From Candidatus Aenigmatarchaeota archaeon (GTDB taxonomy: Archaea; Aenigmatarchaeota; Aenigmatarchaeia; GW2011-AR5; JACRMX01), in contig JAGVVW010000001.1 in the NCBI GenBank assembly GCA_018304635.1, positions 1-43,692 of the forward strand: DNA of 43,692 nt, in the 5' to 3' direction. Under the pieces are notes generated by a model. That model saw only the letters and a list, made by a program, of their open reading frames with translations, was not told the origin of the DNA and did not search any database. Shown one piece after another: positions 18,826 through 28,196 of this stretch (within the stretch, counting starts at the first letter, position 1; each line of letters begins with the position of its first letter). The position numbers and the translations under genes were made by a program.

Positions 18826-18998
18826 AGCCCCGTAGTCTAGCTGCCCTTTTTCTTTTCAAACGAAAGACGCATCTTTGATGCGTCAGGTCGTTAAAGAAAA
18901 AGTGTAAGTTGCCCAAAAAGAAATTTTGGGTGTTGGAAAACGGTCAAGGATAACTGGCTCTGGACCAGTTGACCCAGGTTCGAATCCTGGCGGGGCTA
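18826..18998 (+). tRNA. tRNA-Gln(CTG) interrupted by ~100-nt insertion in the D-loop
   Basis: Exons AGCCCCGTAGTCTAGC + GGTCAAGGATAACTGGCTCTGGACCAGTTGACCCAGGTTCGAATCCTGGCGGGGCTA give a complete 73-nt cloverleaf; anticodon loop CTCTGGA. Confidence 0.88.
18861..18884 (+). repeat. micro-hairpin element copy E (CGAAA-GACGCATC-TTT-GATGCGTC)
   Basis: Perfect 8-bp stem inside tRNA-Gln insertion. Confidence 0.75.
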
Positions 18999-19027
18999 TT
19001 TCTACCCTTTTTCTTTTAGCATGGATT

Positions 19028-19255
19028 TTATTTCATCGAATTAATTCCCTTCTGCGTTATTGCATAGGACGAAGCTCCAACACCTGACAACGGCACAATG
19101 TATGACATTTCAACGAGGTTTGACAACACAGTATCCACTGAATTTATTTTTTTCCCGTTAGCTTCAAGCAAACTTCTTGTTTCAGATTTGGTCATGATGT
19201 GCCTTTTTGAAAGTTCTGTCATTACTATATTTTCAATTTCAGTAAGAGCTGCCAT
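19028..19255 (-). CDS. small winged-helix protein
   Basis: 75 aa; helices followed by SYIVPLSGVGASSYAITQKG wing-like end. Confidence 0.5.
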   Translation of the reverse strand: MAALTEIENIVMTELSKRHIMTKSETRSLLEANGKKINSVDTVLSNLVEMSYIVPLSGVGASSYAITQKGINSMK

Positions 19256-19385
19256 TTCTTATCACCAATAATTTATATTGCGTTTATTCTTTTTATATTT
19301 AGATTTTAAGGGCTGATTTAAGATTTAAAAAGATTCTATATTTAATTATATTTAATGTCTTTGAGTATATTTGGGAGGTTTTGAA

Positions 19386-19835
19386 ATGCCAGTATTAGGT
19401 ATTCTATTGAATGAAATTGAAGGGAAAAACAACAACAAACAGGCTGAAGGTATGAACATAAATGTAAATACTACGCCGAAAATAGAGCGAATTAAAAAAA
19501 GCGAAATTGATCCTAACATCAAAGATGTTTTATCCGTTGAATTTTCATTTGCTACGAACTATAGCCCTGATATCGGGGAAATAAATATGAAAGGCGAGGT
19601 TCTTTACAAGGCAAAAAATGCTGATAAGATCGTGAAAAATTGGGATGATACAGGCAAAGCTGATGACGACATGATAATTGAAATTCTGAATGCAATTCTG
19701 AGAAAATGCGTAACAGAAGCGGTTTCGCTTTCAAATCAGATGCGTTTGCCGCCGCCAATAAGGTTTCCAATGGTGAAAAAACAGGATCAAAGCGGAAAAA
19801 AGGTAAAAGATGGTGTTGAAGATTATGCAGGCTGA
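19386..19835 (+). CDS. conserved archaeal-type hypothetical protein
   Basis: ORF MPVLGILLNEIEGKNN...; strong start context. Confidence 0.6.
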   Translation: MPVLGILLNEIEGKNNNKQAEGMNINVNTTPKIERIKKSEIDPNIKDVLSVEFSFATNYSPDIGEINMKGEVLYKAKNADKIVKNWDDTGKADDDMIIEILNAILRKCVTEAVSLSNQMRLPPPIRFPMVKKQDQSGKKVKDGVEDYAG

Positions 19836-19931
19836 TGAGCCTTCATATAAAAAGGAAATAGGGTAAACAACTTGACACATTTTGATGAAGTCAAAAACAA
19901 AATTTAAATACTTTTCTGTTGTAATTAGAAG

Positions 19932-20162
19932 TTGGCGATGTATATGCGTTATCATGATCTGGATAGGGATTTGATTAAAGAAATGAGAGGTGCTGCGCCA
20001 AGATCTATACGTATAATTCAAGTGGTTGATGGTATTCGTCCGGATGTAGTACAGAATTATCTAAATAAACACGTTGGTTGTGGTAGTGCAGAATATTATG
20101 AAGTTGAAGCGACAAGAACACGAGATGGTTGTGTTATAATAAAAAAAATATGGCTTGATTGA
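19932..20162 (+). CDS. small hypothetical protein
   Basis: ORF in tight series preceding HerA-like gene. Confidence 0.55.
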   Translation: MAMYMRYHDLDRDLIKEMRGAAPRSIRIIQVVDGIRPDVVQNYLNKHVGCGSAEYYEVEATRTRDGCVIIKKIWLD

Positions 20163-20168
20163 ATAATT

Positions 20169-20396
20169 TTGGAGAGACTATGTATGTTATATGTAAGTGA
20201 CTTTGATGACATGGCTTCTTTGATGAGGGATAAAAAACCAGGAAATGTTGTGACGTTAAGATTATATGAAGGAAATACTATGCCGCCTGATAGTGGAGTT
20301 ATAGCTGCTGGTCTTGAATTTTATGGTGTAAGTGCTCATGTCAAAATATATCCTGACAGAAATCCCGTTGAATTGGAGATCACAAAACAGGAATAA
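20169..20396 (+). CDS. small hypothetical protein
   Basis: ORF 6 nt after the previous one. Confidence 0.55.
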   Translation: MERLCMLYVSDFDDMASLMRDKKPGNVVTLRLYEGNTMPPDSGVIAAGLEFYGVSAHVKIYPDRNPVELEITKQE

Positions 20397-20420
20397 ATTG
20401 TTTTCTGATAAGAATTAATC

Positions 20421-21839
20421 ATGCCTGTGTCTGTTTATCTTGGCGAATCCAATGAAGGAAGTGTTTCATGGATTCCAAAAAATGAAAAAAACCCACACTT
20501 ACTGGTTGTTGGCACAAGTGGCTCAGGAAAAACCGTAACACTACGCTCGCTTGTTTATGAGCTTGGAAAATCTGGAATACCGAGCCTTATTGTGGATTTC
20601 CATAATGACTTTGATGACCTGGCTGAAAGCATTCTGGATTTTAAAAATATTACAATAAATCCACTTGACTTTTCCGGCGGTGAAACTGCTGAAACATCAA
20701 TGTATAAAGTTTCCAGCATTTTAAGCAAAATATTCAGATTAGGTGTGCAGCAGGAAGGTGTGCTGCAGGATGCTATAATTGAAAGTTACGGAAAATATGG
20801 AATCGGGCTTAAGGATACAATGCATGATGGCGCTATACCTGATTTTAATACAGTACGACGGGCATTGGAAGAGAAAATCGATGTTTTGCGTGAGGAAAGG
20901 CGTGCGACTGTTACAGTTGAAACATTGATGGTCAGGCTTAGGCCGCTGTTTGACACGGGTTTCTTTTCCCAGAAGGAAACGAAAAAATTTGATGAAATTT
21001 TCATGAAAACAACTGTTTTAAAGCTTCGCGACCTGCCGACAGACGAGGTAAAATATACTGTTGCTGAATTTTTTCTGAACAAATTAAAATATGCCCTTTA
21101 TAAAAAGGGAAAGACAGATGAGCTCCGGTTATACTGCATAGTTGACGAGGCTCATAGGCTTATAGATGAGAGAAGCCCGCTAAATGACTTATTGAGAGAA
21201 TCGAGAAAATATGGAACAGGCGTGATAATGTCTTCTCAGCGCCCGGGTGATTTCAGTGAAACTGTTCTTGCAAACATTGGCGCATTTATTGCATTTCAAT
21301 GCAGGCTTGACAAAGACTCTAAATTTGTTTCAAAACAGATGAAAATAGATTTTGAATCTGTACAAAATTTAACTGAAACAGGAACTGCATATATAGATTT
21401 TTCTTCCAGTGATCGCAGTTTAAAAGTCAAGGTAAAAGATTACGACAGCAGAACAAGCGGGAAAAAACAAATAAAAAATATGAGAATTGAAGATACTGCC
21501 AAAACCAGTAGTGATGAGATCAAGATATATCCTGAGAAGAAATATCAAACAGTTAAATCTATCCCAAATAAAAAATCCAAAACCTCTGAATCGTTGCATG
21601 AGAATCCTGAAAACTACAGCGCTAAGATAATAACACATGAAAAAACACGAACACCGTTACATTGGTTTTTTGATGGGATTAAAAAATCATGGGATGACCT
21701 GGGGCTGATATTATCATCAAAAATCTGGCGCGCTATGCTAATAGCTGCGATCGTAGCTCTTGGGTTCTTTGCATTCAATTGGTTTTCAATTCTTGCGATA
21801 ATTATATTTTTTATGGTTTTAGGATTTCGAAAAGTATAA
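20421..21839 (+). CDS. HerA/DUF87-like ATPase with C-terminal transmembrane segments
   Basis: Walker A VVGTSGSGKTVTLRSL, Walker B LYCIVDEAHRLI, SSQRPGDFSETVLANIGAFIAFQ; C-terminal hydrophobic WRAMLIAAIVALGFFAFNWFSILAIIIFFMVLGF. Confidence 0.88.
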   Translation: MPVSVYLGESNEGSVSWIPKNEKNPHLLVVGTSGSGKTVTLRSLVYELGKSGIPSLIVDFHNDFDDLAESILDFKNITINPLDFSGGETAETSMYKVSSILSKIFRLGVQQEGVLQDAIIESYGKYGIGLKDTMHDGAIPDFNTVRRALEEKIDVLREERRATVTVETLMVRLRPLFDTGFFSQKETKKFDEIFMKTTVLKLRDLPTDEVKYTVAEFFLNKLKYALYKKGKTDELRLYCIVDEAHRLIDERSPLNDLLRESRKYGTGVIMSSQRPGDFSETVLANIGAFIAFQCRLDKDSKFVSKQMKIDFESVQNLTETGTAYIDFSSSDRSLKVKVKDYDSRTSGKKQIKNMRIEDTAKTSSDEIKIYPEKKYQTVKSIPNKKSKTSESLHENPENYSAKIITHEKTRTPLHWFFDGIKKSWDDLGLILSSKIWRAMLIAAIVALGFFAFNWFSILAIIIFFMVLGFRKV

Positions 21840-21840
21840 G

Positions 21841-21926
21841 GACAGGTCGTAATTCCAAAGGCTTTTAGAAAAGCCACGGGTATATCTCCGGGTTCAAGAG
21901 TATTTCTAGAACTGAAGGATTATTAA
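21841..21926 (+). pseudogene. truncated AbrB/SpoVT-like swapped-hairpin domain remnant
   Basis: In-frame GQVVIPKAFRKATGISPGSRVFLELKDY* directly after the HerA stop, no start codon. Confidence 0.6.
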
Positions 21927-22031
21927 ATTTTAATTGTCATGCAATTAAAGAAAAAAATTCAAAAAACTTTAAATGAAGTTTGTGGATATTAATGTTTCAG
22001 AATTTTTAATTTCGTAAATATATCATGTGCT

Positions 22032-22994
22032 TTAGCGTGGTGTATTTGATTTTTTTCCCCAGTCAATACCAACTGATTCGTTTTTGATATAAGCGTATGC
22101 TTCAAGTGCTGCTTTCGCACCTTCTCCCGCAGCAATGATTGTCTGCTTATACGGAATAATAGTAGCATCGCCTGCAGCAAATATACCGGGCCTGGATGTA
22201 TGGCAATTAAAATCTATGATAATTTCATTTTTCTCATTTACTTCCACCAGTTTGTTCAGAAAATCCACATTAACTTCATATCCGATTTCAGAGAAAACTC
22301 CATCAACTTTTAGCTCTCTCCGTTCTCCTGTTTCACTGTTTTCTACAATCAGTGTGTGGAGGAATTCACTGCCTTTGATTTCAACAGGAATTGTGTCAAA
22401 TAGAATTTCTATATTCTTCATTTTCTTTATTTTTTCAGCTGTTATTTCATCTCCGCGAAATTCATCTCTGCGATGAATAAGATAAACTTTCTTTGATATT
22501 GAAGCCATGTATACTGCTGATTCAAGTGCGGAATTTCCACCACCGATTATTGCTGTTATTTTCCCGGAATACATTGGCGCATCGCATGTAACACAAACAG
22601 ACAAACCTTTTCCCAGATATTCGTTCTCACCGGGAATTCCAAGACTTCTCGGAATTTTTCCGAATGCAAGTATAACTGTTTTTGATGAATATTCAGAGCC
22701 GTCGGAAAATTTTGCTGTAAAATTTTTATTTTTCTTCTCCAGATTTGATACCTTTTTTCCCAGCACAAAATCTGCTCCGAATTTTGCGGCCTGCTTATAT
22801 ATTTTTTCTACTAATTTATTTCCATTGACCGATTCCATTCCGGGATAATTTTCCATATATGATGTCCTTGCAGTCTGCCCTCCCAAATCCATACTGACAA
22901 TTAAAGTTGAAAGCTTCTTTCTGCACGTATATATTGCAGCTGTCAGTCCAGCAGGACCTGCTCCGATTATTAAAACGTCATAAATTTTTGCCAT
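22032..22994 (-). CDS. trxB: thioredoxin reductase
   Basis: IIGAGPAGLTAAIY, redox motif CVTCDAPMYSGK, GIFAAGDATI. Confidence 0.96.
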   Translation of the reverse strand: MAKIYDVLIIGAGPAGLTAAIYTCRKKLSTLIVSMDLGGQTARTSYMENYPGMESVNGNKLVEKIYKQAAKFGADFVLGKKVSNLEKKNKNFTAKFSDGSEYSSKTVILAFGKIPRSLGIPGENEYLGKGLSVCVTCDAPMYSGKITAIIGGGNSALESAVYMASISKKVYLIHRRDEFRGDEITAEKIKKMKNIEILFDTIPVEIKGSEFLHTLIVENSETGERRELKVDGVFSEIGYEVNVDFLNKLVEVNEKNEIIIDFNCHTSRPGIFAAGDATIIPYKQTIIAAGEGAKAALEAYAYIKNESVGIDWGKKSNTPR

Positions 22995-23080
22995 ACAAAG
23001 AATAAGATTTTTCAGATTTAAAAAGAAATTGGTGGTGGAGAAGTGGAGTCAGGTTCATTTTATAAATGTTATTTTTTCTA

Positions 23081-23635
23081 TTATAATTTTCTTGGTTTTT
23101 CTTCATCAATCACGGGAATTTCAGGCTCATTTGGTTCTTCTGGCTCATCATCCGGACCAGCTGGTCTTCTCTGGGATCTGGCACTATCCAGCATTACTAA
23201 ATCGTCAAAATCTTTTGCTATTCTCCGTGTTTCGCGGATAAAACTCTTGAAAGATGATTCAACTTTGTCTAATAAACGATTTGTTGTATTGCCCCCGAGC
23301 ATGTATCCTTTAATGTAGTCATTTCCCTGTGACAATTTAACGAATTCAATCAATCCCAAAGTCCGCCATTTGCGTATTTCTTCATAAGTTTGAGACTGGC
23401 TAACTCCGAGTATACAAGCAATATTTTCAAGCGTAACAGGAACATTGTCTTTTTTGTATTTGATCAATTCCCGAAGAAGCTTTGAATGATCAGCTTTGCT
23501 CTGTTTTCTTTTCAAGCCCAATCTTTGGACAATAACGTGTGATAAATCCTCCAGATTAACTTCCTGCTTGTAATCAGGCGGATCAATCTGCAAAAAGACC
23601 ATGTCTGATAATTTTCGCTTTGGCATATATGACAC
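23081..23635 (-). CDS. HTH-containing hypothetical protein
   Basis: VTLENIACILGVSQSQTYEEIRKWRTLGLIEFV. Confidence 0.6.
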   Translation of the reverse strand: MSYMPKRKLSDMVFLQIDPPDYKQEVNLEDLSHVIVQRLGLKRKQSKADHSKLLRELIKYKKDNVPVTLENIACILGVSQSQTYEEIRKWRTLGLIEFVKLSQGNDYIKGYMLGGNTTNRLLDKVESSFKSFIRETRRIAKDFDDLVMLDSARSQRRPAGPDDEPEEPNEPEIPVIDEEKPRKL

Positions 23636-23647
23636 TCCATAAATTTA

Positions 23648-23893
23648 TTAAACATATTCCGGTGATGTGTTAATGGTTCTTGTTTCCATTCTTTCTGATC
23701 TTGATATTTCAATATCCGTTGGATAATGTGTTCCACAATAAAAATGCCCGTCTGGTGATTGTCTTATTGATAAATCACAATCATAACTACTTTTATGGCA
23801 CCTTGTTAGAAAAAATTCAGGTCTGCCAGTACTATCTCTGGTTGTTTGGTGTTTGCTTATAACATAAATATTTAGCATTGACATATAAACCAC
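23648..23893 (-). CDS. hypothetical protein with Cys/His pairs
   Basis: ORF only. Confidence 0.4.
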   Translation of the reverse strand: MVYMSMLNIYVISKHQTTRDSTGRPEFFLTRCHKSSYDCDLSIRQSPDGHFYCGTHYPTDIEISRSERMETRTINTSPEYV

Positions 23894-23938
23894 TCCATCT
23901 TCGGTTGTAATTATTTATTCTTTCTGGATTTATAGTTT

Positions 23939-24451
23939 TTACGATTTCGTTATCTGCATATTATCGTATTTTTCTATTTCCGGATTGATGATTTCAAAAC
24001 GAATTCCTGCTCGTTTGAACAAATCCGGAGTTTCATATACACCATGATAACCTTTTTCAGCAACAATTCGCTTTATGCCTGAATTTATTATCATTTTTGC
24101 GCATACAGGACATGGTGTAAATTTTAAATAAAGAGTGCTGCCTTCCAGTGATATGCCAAACCGGGCTGCCTGGCATATTGCATTCTGTTCTGCATGTATT
24201 GTACGAACACAGTGCTGCCTGATTGTGCCATCATCCTGAAGAACATTCCGCAAAATATGACCTTCATCATCGCAATGCGGCAGTCCTGTTGGCGAGCCAG
24301 CATAGCCCGTTGCAATTATTCTGTTATCTTTTACAATTACTGAACCCGGTTTTCCACGATCGCATGTACTGCGCTCTCCGACTTTTCGCATAATTTCAAG
24401 AAAATATTCATCCCAACTCAGTCTTGTTATAATTATCACCCTTCTTTTCAT
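23939..24451 (-). CDS. deoxycytidylate (dCMP) deaminase family
   Basis: TIHAEQNAICQAARFG and TPCPVCAKMIINSGIKRIV zinc motifs. Confidence 0.94.
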   Translation of the reverse strand: MKRRVIIITRLSWDEYFLEIMRKVGERSTCDRGKPGSVIVKDNRIIATGYAGSPTGLPHCDDEGHILRNVLQDDGTIRQHCVRTIHAEQNAICQAARFGISLEGSTLYLKFTPCPVCAKMIINSGIKRIVAEKGYHGVYETPDLFKRAGIRFEIINPEIEKYDNMQITKS

Positions 24452-24702
24452 GCCATGTTTTCTCTATATACCCCTATACGTAATCTATGAATGGGGTGCT
24501 TTTTATGGTAAGTTTGTCCGTTGAATGCACTGGTTTTCAGAAATATTCCTAATATCTGCCTCTTGCATACCTGACAATATTCAGTTCCAGTACCAAATCC
24601 TGATATTTCATCGGGTTCAATATCTCCGTCACCTGAAGAAACTTCATCAGGTGTTCTTTGAAGCCACCTTTTTGCTGTTTCATAATAATGCTGTAGTACC
24701 AA
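24448..24702 (-). CDS. hypothetical protein with CxxC, coupled to dCMP deaminase
   Basis: 4-nt overlap with following gene. Confidence 0.45.
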   Translation of the reverse strand: MVLQHYYETAKRWLQRTPDEVSSGDGDIEPDEISGFGTGTEYCQVCKRQILGIFLKTSAFNGQTYHKKHPIHRLRIGVYRENMA

Positions 24703-24929
24703 TTGAAAACCTCTGTTTTGAATGTCTTTGTTCAGCTATCTTCATGTCTGTATAAACTACTTAAGCCAAGGAGTTTTTATTTTTTTCTATAGTAGACAGG
24801 AAATATTAAATTTAGCAGGAGTAAGTGGTTTTTCCCGATTTGGTGAATTTTGGCGTGTTAAAATTTTTCAGAATAAGACAGGAATAGCGGAAAATAAAAA
24901 TATTTTGTGATCTTGAAAATATTTAAACT

Positions 24930-25211
24930 TTACTTTTTTATACTCGAGAACTTGCGCATAACAACCTCAAAATTATCTGCAATTGACTTGCCGAGCAGCG
25001 TCAGCTTTACAAATTTTACCCTGCCTTCCTTTGAAAACTCAACAAGACCTGCAATCTGAAACTGTTCAAGCAGCTTAACTGTATGAGAATAAGTACAGTC
25101 TGTCTCCTTTGTAAGAACACTTATATATTTTATACCATTATTTAGATTTAACAGTAGCTTTACTGGTTTTTTCCTCAGAAAAATCTCCTCAAGCTCTGTT
25201 TTAGTACTCAT
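24930..25211 (-). CDS. winged-helix transcriptional regulator
   Basis: ISVLTKETDCTYSHTVKLLEQFQIAGLVEFSKEGRVKFVKLTLLG. Confidence 0.75.
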   Translation of the reverse strand: MSTKTELEEIFLRKKPVKLLLNLNNGIKYISVLTKETDCTYSHTVKLLEQFQIAGLVEFSKEGRVKFVKLTLLGKSIADNFEVVMRKFSSIKK

Positions 25212-25279
25212 AATGTATTTACGTGGTTAGGAGTTTAAATATGATGTTTTAAATAAATTTGAATCAAAATATGATTATG

Positions 25280-25489
25280 TCTGAATTTACTATTGAACCT
25301 TTGAAGAAAATTCTGAAAAATGCCGGTGCAAAGCGCGTTTCAGATGATTCTGCTGAAATTTTTGGTGAATTTCTTGAAAATTATGTAAAAGACATTATTA
25401 TATCAGCTAATAAATTTTCAGAACATGCTGGCAGAAGAACTGTCATGAGAGAAGATATGCATGCGGCAATTAAGATAGCTAGCAAATAG
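25280..25489 (+). CDS. archaeal histone
   Basis: PLKKILKNAGAKRVSDDSAEIFGEFLENYVKDIIISANKFSEHAGRRTVMREDMHAAIK histone fold. Confidence 0.95.
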   Translation, partial: SEFTIEPLKKILKNAGAKRVSDDSAEIFGEFLENYVKDIIISANKFSEHAGRRTVMREDMHAAIKIASK

Positions 25490-25625
25490 GGTTGGATTAA
25501 CTTATAAAGTTTTCACTATATTTATTTCTATGAAAGAATTATACCACGGAAGATTTAAACATGTCTGTTCTGAAGATGCTAGAAATGTATAATAGAATAA
25601 AATATGATAAACCACAAAAAAATGG

Positions 25626-26396
25626 GTGATTTTTATTAAAATTAACCAGATTGAACAGGGAAAGCCTGTACTTGTTTTGGCCAGAGTTTTGACTGAAAAG
25701 ACAAGGCTTTTAAAATCTGGAAGCACTGTACAAAATATTCTTTTAGCTGATGATACTGGTTCCATACGACTTGTTCTCTGGAATGATGAAATAGATAAAT
25801 ACGGGATAAAAGAAGGAGAAACCATAGGAATTAAGGGTTATTGCAAAAAAGATAGCGTGGAAATTAAGTTCATTTCTCTCGGGCCATACGGCGGTATAGA
25901 AAGGTCTGACAAGGAAATAAAAAATATTATGACAATATCCAGAAAAAGTATAGAGGAACTTAATCTGGGTGATAAGGCTGAGATAAGAGCTGCTTTTGTT
26001 CAGGTATTTGAATCTAGGCATTTTTACAGAGCCTGTTCTGAGTGCGGCCTGAAATTAGAAAATGACGAATGCCCGGAACATGGCAGCCAAAATGGAGCAT
26101 ACAACATGGTACTTAACGGGATTACTGATGACGGAACTGGTAATATACGAATCGTATTCTTCAAAGACGTTGCTGAGAAACTCACCGGCAGGAACGTAGA
26201 TGAAAATATGAAGCTTTTTTTAGAAGATAGAAATAAATTTTATTCTGCCATGCCGGTTGGTGTGGAATTTATTTTCCGTGGCGTATGCCAGTATAATAAT
26301 TTTCTTAAAAGAAATGAGTTTCTTGTAAATGAAATAAAACCAGTTGATGTAAATAAAGAAATTAAAGCATTAACAACAAGTAATTTTAATGTCTGA
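25626..26396 (+). CDS. RPA-like single-stranded DNA-binding OB-fold protein with zinc finger
   Basis: OB motif [35 protein letters not shown]. Confidence 0.85.
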   Translation: MIFIKINQIEQGKPVLVLARVLTEKTRLLKSGSTVQNILLADDTGSIRLVLWNDEIDKYGIKEGETIGIKGYCKKDSVEIKFISLGPYGGIERSDKEIKNIMTISRKSIEELNLGDKAEIRAAFVQVFESRHFYRACSECGLKLENDECPEHGSQNGAYNMVLNGITDDGTGNIRIVFFKDVAEKLTGRNVDENMKLFLEDRNKFYSAMPVGVEFIFRGVCQYNNFLKRNEFLVNEIKPVDVNKEIKALTTSNFNV

Positions 26397-27489
26397 AATA
26401 GAAGATTTGCCCGGTATCGGGCCGAAAGGTGCTGAGAAACTAAGAGAAGCTGGTTATGATAATTTAATGTCCATTGCTGCTGCAAGCATTGGCGAGATTA
26501 CAGAAGCCTGTGGAATAGGCGAGGCCACTGCTGAAAAAATTATAGAGGCTGCACGCAGCCAGCTTAAAATGGGATTTGAAACTGCTGAAGATGTCCTGAA
26601 GAAAAGAGAGAAAATCGGGAAACTGACAACTGGCAGCAGTGAATTAGATAAACTGCTTGGTGGTGGTGTTGAAACACAAGCTATTACAGAAGCTCATGGT
26701 GCATGGGGTTCTGGAAAAAGCCAACTTGGGTTTCAATTATCTGTTAATGTTCAATTGCCTGTAAGCGAAGGCGGACTTAATGGAAAGTGCCTTTTCATTG
26801 ATACTGAAGGCACATTCAGACCTGAAAGAATTGTGCAGATTGCTGAATCTATGAAACTGGATGGAAAAAATGTTTTAAAAAATATTTTTGTTGGCCGCGC
26901 ATTTAACAGTGACCATCAGATTGTTCTGGTGGACAATGCAAAAGATGTTATTAGGAAAGAAAATGTAAAGCTTATTATTGTTGACTCTATGATGTCACAC
27001 TTCAGATCAGATTACAGCGGCCGGGGTGAACTGGCTCCGAGACAACAAAAACTCAACAGGCATTTACATGACCTTCAAAGAATCTCTGATATCAATAATC
27101 TTGCTGTTTACTTTACAAATCAGGTTATGGCAAACCCTGGCCTTTTATTTGGAGACCCTACAACTGCAATAGGCGGTCATATATTGGGACATGCAGCCAC
27201 TGTCAGACTGTACCTGAGAAAAAGCAAGAATGATACAAGAATTGCGAGGTTGATTGACTCGCCAAGCCTACCAACGGGTGAAATTATTTTCACCATTGAT
27301 GCTTTAGGTGTTACAGATAAAGGAAAACGGGAACCAAAAAAAACAACAACCGAAGACGGCGAAAAAAAAGGTGCAGGAAACGGGAAAATTGAAGATGAGA
27401 AAACCGAGGGATCTGTAGATGAGAAAAAAGATATAACAGGAGAAAAGAAAAGAGGTAGGCCGAAGACAAAAACCGGGGATGAGGAATAA
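26389..27489 (+). CDS. radA: RadA recombinase with charged C-terminal extension
   Basis: [18 protein letters not shown] Hh[18 protein letters not shown] Walker [29 protein letters not shown]. Confidence 0.97.
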   Translation: MSEIEDLPGIGPKGAEKLREAGYDNLMSIAAASIGEITEACGIGEATAEKIIEAARSQLKMGFETAEDVLKKREKIGKLTTGSSELDKLLGGGVETQAITEAHGAWGSGKSQLGFQLSVNVQLPVSEGGLNGKCLFIDTEGTFRPERIVQIAESMKLDGKNVLKNIFVGRAFNSDHQIVLVDNAKDVIRKENVKLIIVDSMMSHFRSDYSGRGELAPRQQKLNRHLHDLQRISDINNLAVYFTNQVMANPGLLFGDPTTAIGGHILGHAATVRLYLRKSKNDTRIARLIDSPSLPTGEIIFTIDALGVTDKGKREPKKTTTEDGEKKGAGNGKIEDEKTEGSVDEKKDITGEKKRGRPKTKTGDEE

Positions 27490-27687
27490 TTCTGTTTTCA
27501 ACGCCTGCATGTGTGTAAGCTCTTCCTCTACCAGAATGTGATATCCACAAATAACTTCTAAGATCGACAGGTGGGTTTCCGCTTTTACTTTCTATCAATC
27601 GGGCTGTTTGCATGAATAAATTTATGAATAATGAAGAAAATCTTCATTTTTGAACTCATTCTCGTGTTATTATCTATTTTTCCTGTT

Positions 27688-27945
27688 CTAAGCGATTTCT
27701 TTTTCAGAAATAATCACAAAATCGCCAACGCTTTTTACAGTTGAGAACGGCACAAGCATTCTGTTTTCTTCATCGCGCTCCAACGTAAGATTTTGTGTGT
27801 GCTTTGTAGGTTCGGAAAGAACGAGGCTCAAGAGTTCACCGCTTTCAGAAACAAATTTCAGATCACCGACAACGCCAAATTTTCTGCCAGTTTCCTCAGA
27901 AATAACGACTTTCCCAATAATTTCTCTTGCTCTTGACTTCAACAT
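27688..27945 (-). CDS. PRC-barrel domain protein
   Basis: AREIIGKVVISEETGRKFGVVGDLKFVSESGELLSLVL; VPFSTVKSVGDFVII. Confidence 0.85.
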   Translation of the reverse strand: MLKSRAREIIGKVVISEETGRKFGVVGDLKFVSESGELLSLVLSEPTKHTQNLTLERDEENRMLVPFSTVKSVGDFVIISEKEIA

Positions 27946-27993
27946 AAAATCACACTTACTATATTTTAGCACACATACACTTAAATAATTATA

Positions 27994-28042
27994 CTTTTTC
28001 TTTTTTAAAAAAAAGAATGACTCGATGAGCAAGCTCATTTCG
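27994..28042. repeat. weak micro-hairpin element copy I with polyY/polyR stem
   Basis: CTTTTTCTTTTTT/AAAAAAAAG then ATGAGC-AA-GCTCAT-TTCG. Confidence 0.4.
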
Positions 28043-28196
28043 TGAATTTCAAAGCTCCGTTTTTAAATAAACCTATACTAAAAGAAAAATATTTGGCAAT
28101 GCAATATTATTTCAATGTTATTTTTTTCTTATGTGAGGGATGAATACGGGTTTTTGACGGTGGATCTGATTTTTCATCTGGAATGACATTTTTATC

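Noticed and set aside
19005-19017. CCCTTTTTCTTTT just after tRNA-Gln as another insertion border
   Set aside because: Lacks a pairing partner; more simply a T-rich transcription terminator.
27311-27613. 100-aa minus ORF overlapping radA tail (MQTARLIESKSGNPPVDLRSYLWISHSG...)
   Set aside because: N-terminal part looks protein-like but most of the ORF is antisense to the radA low-complexity tail; not supportable without a search.
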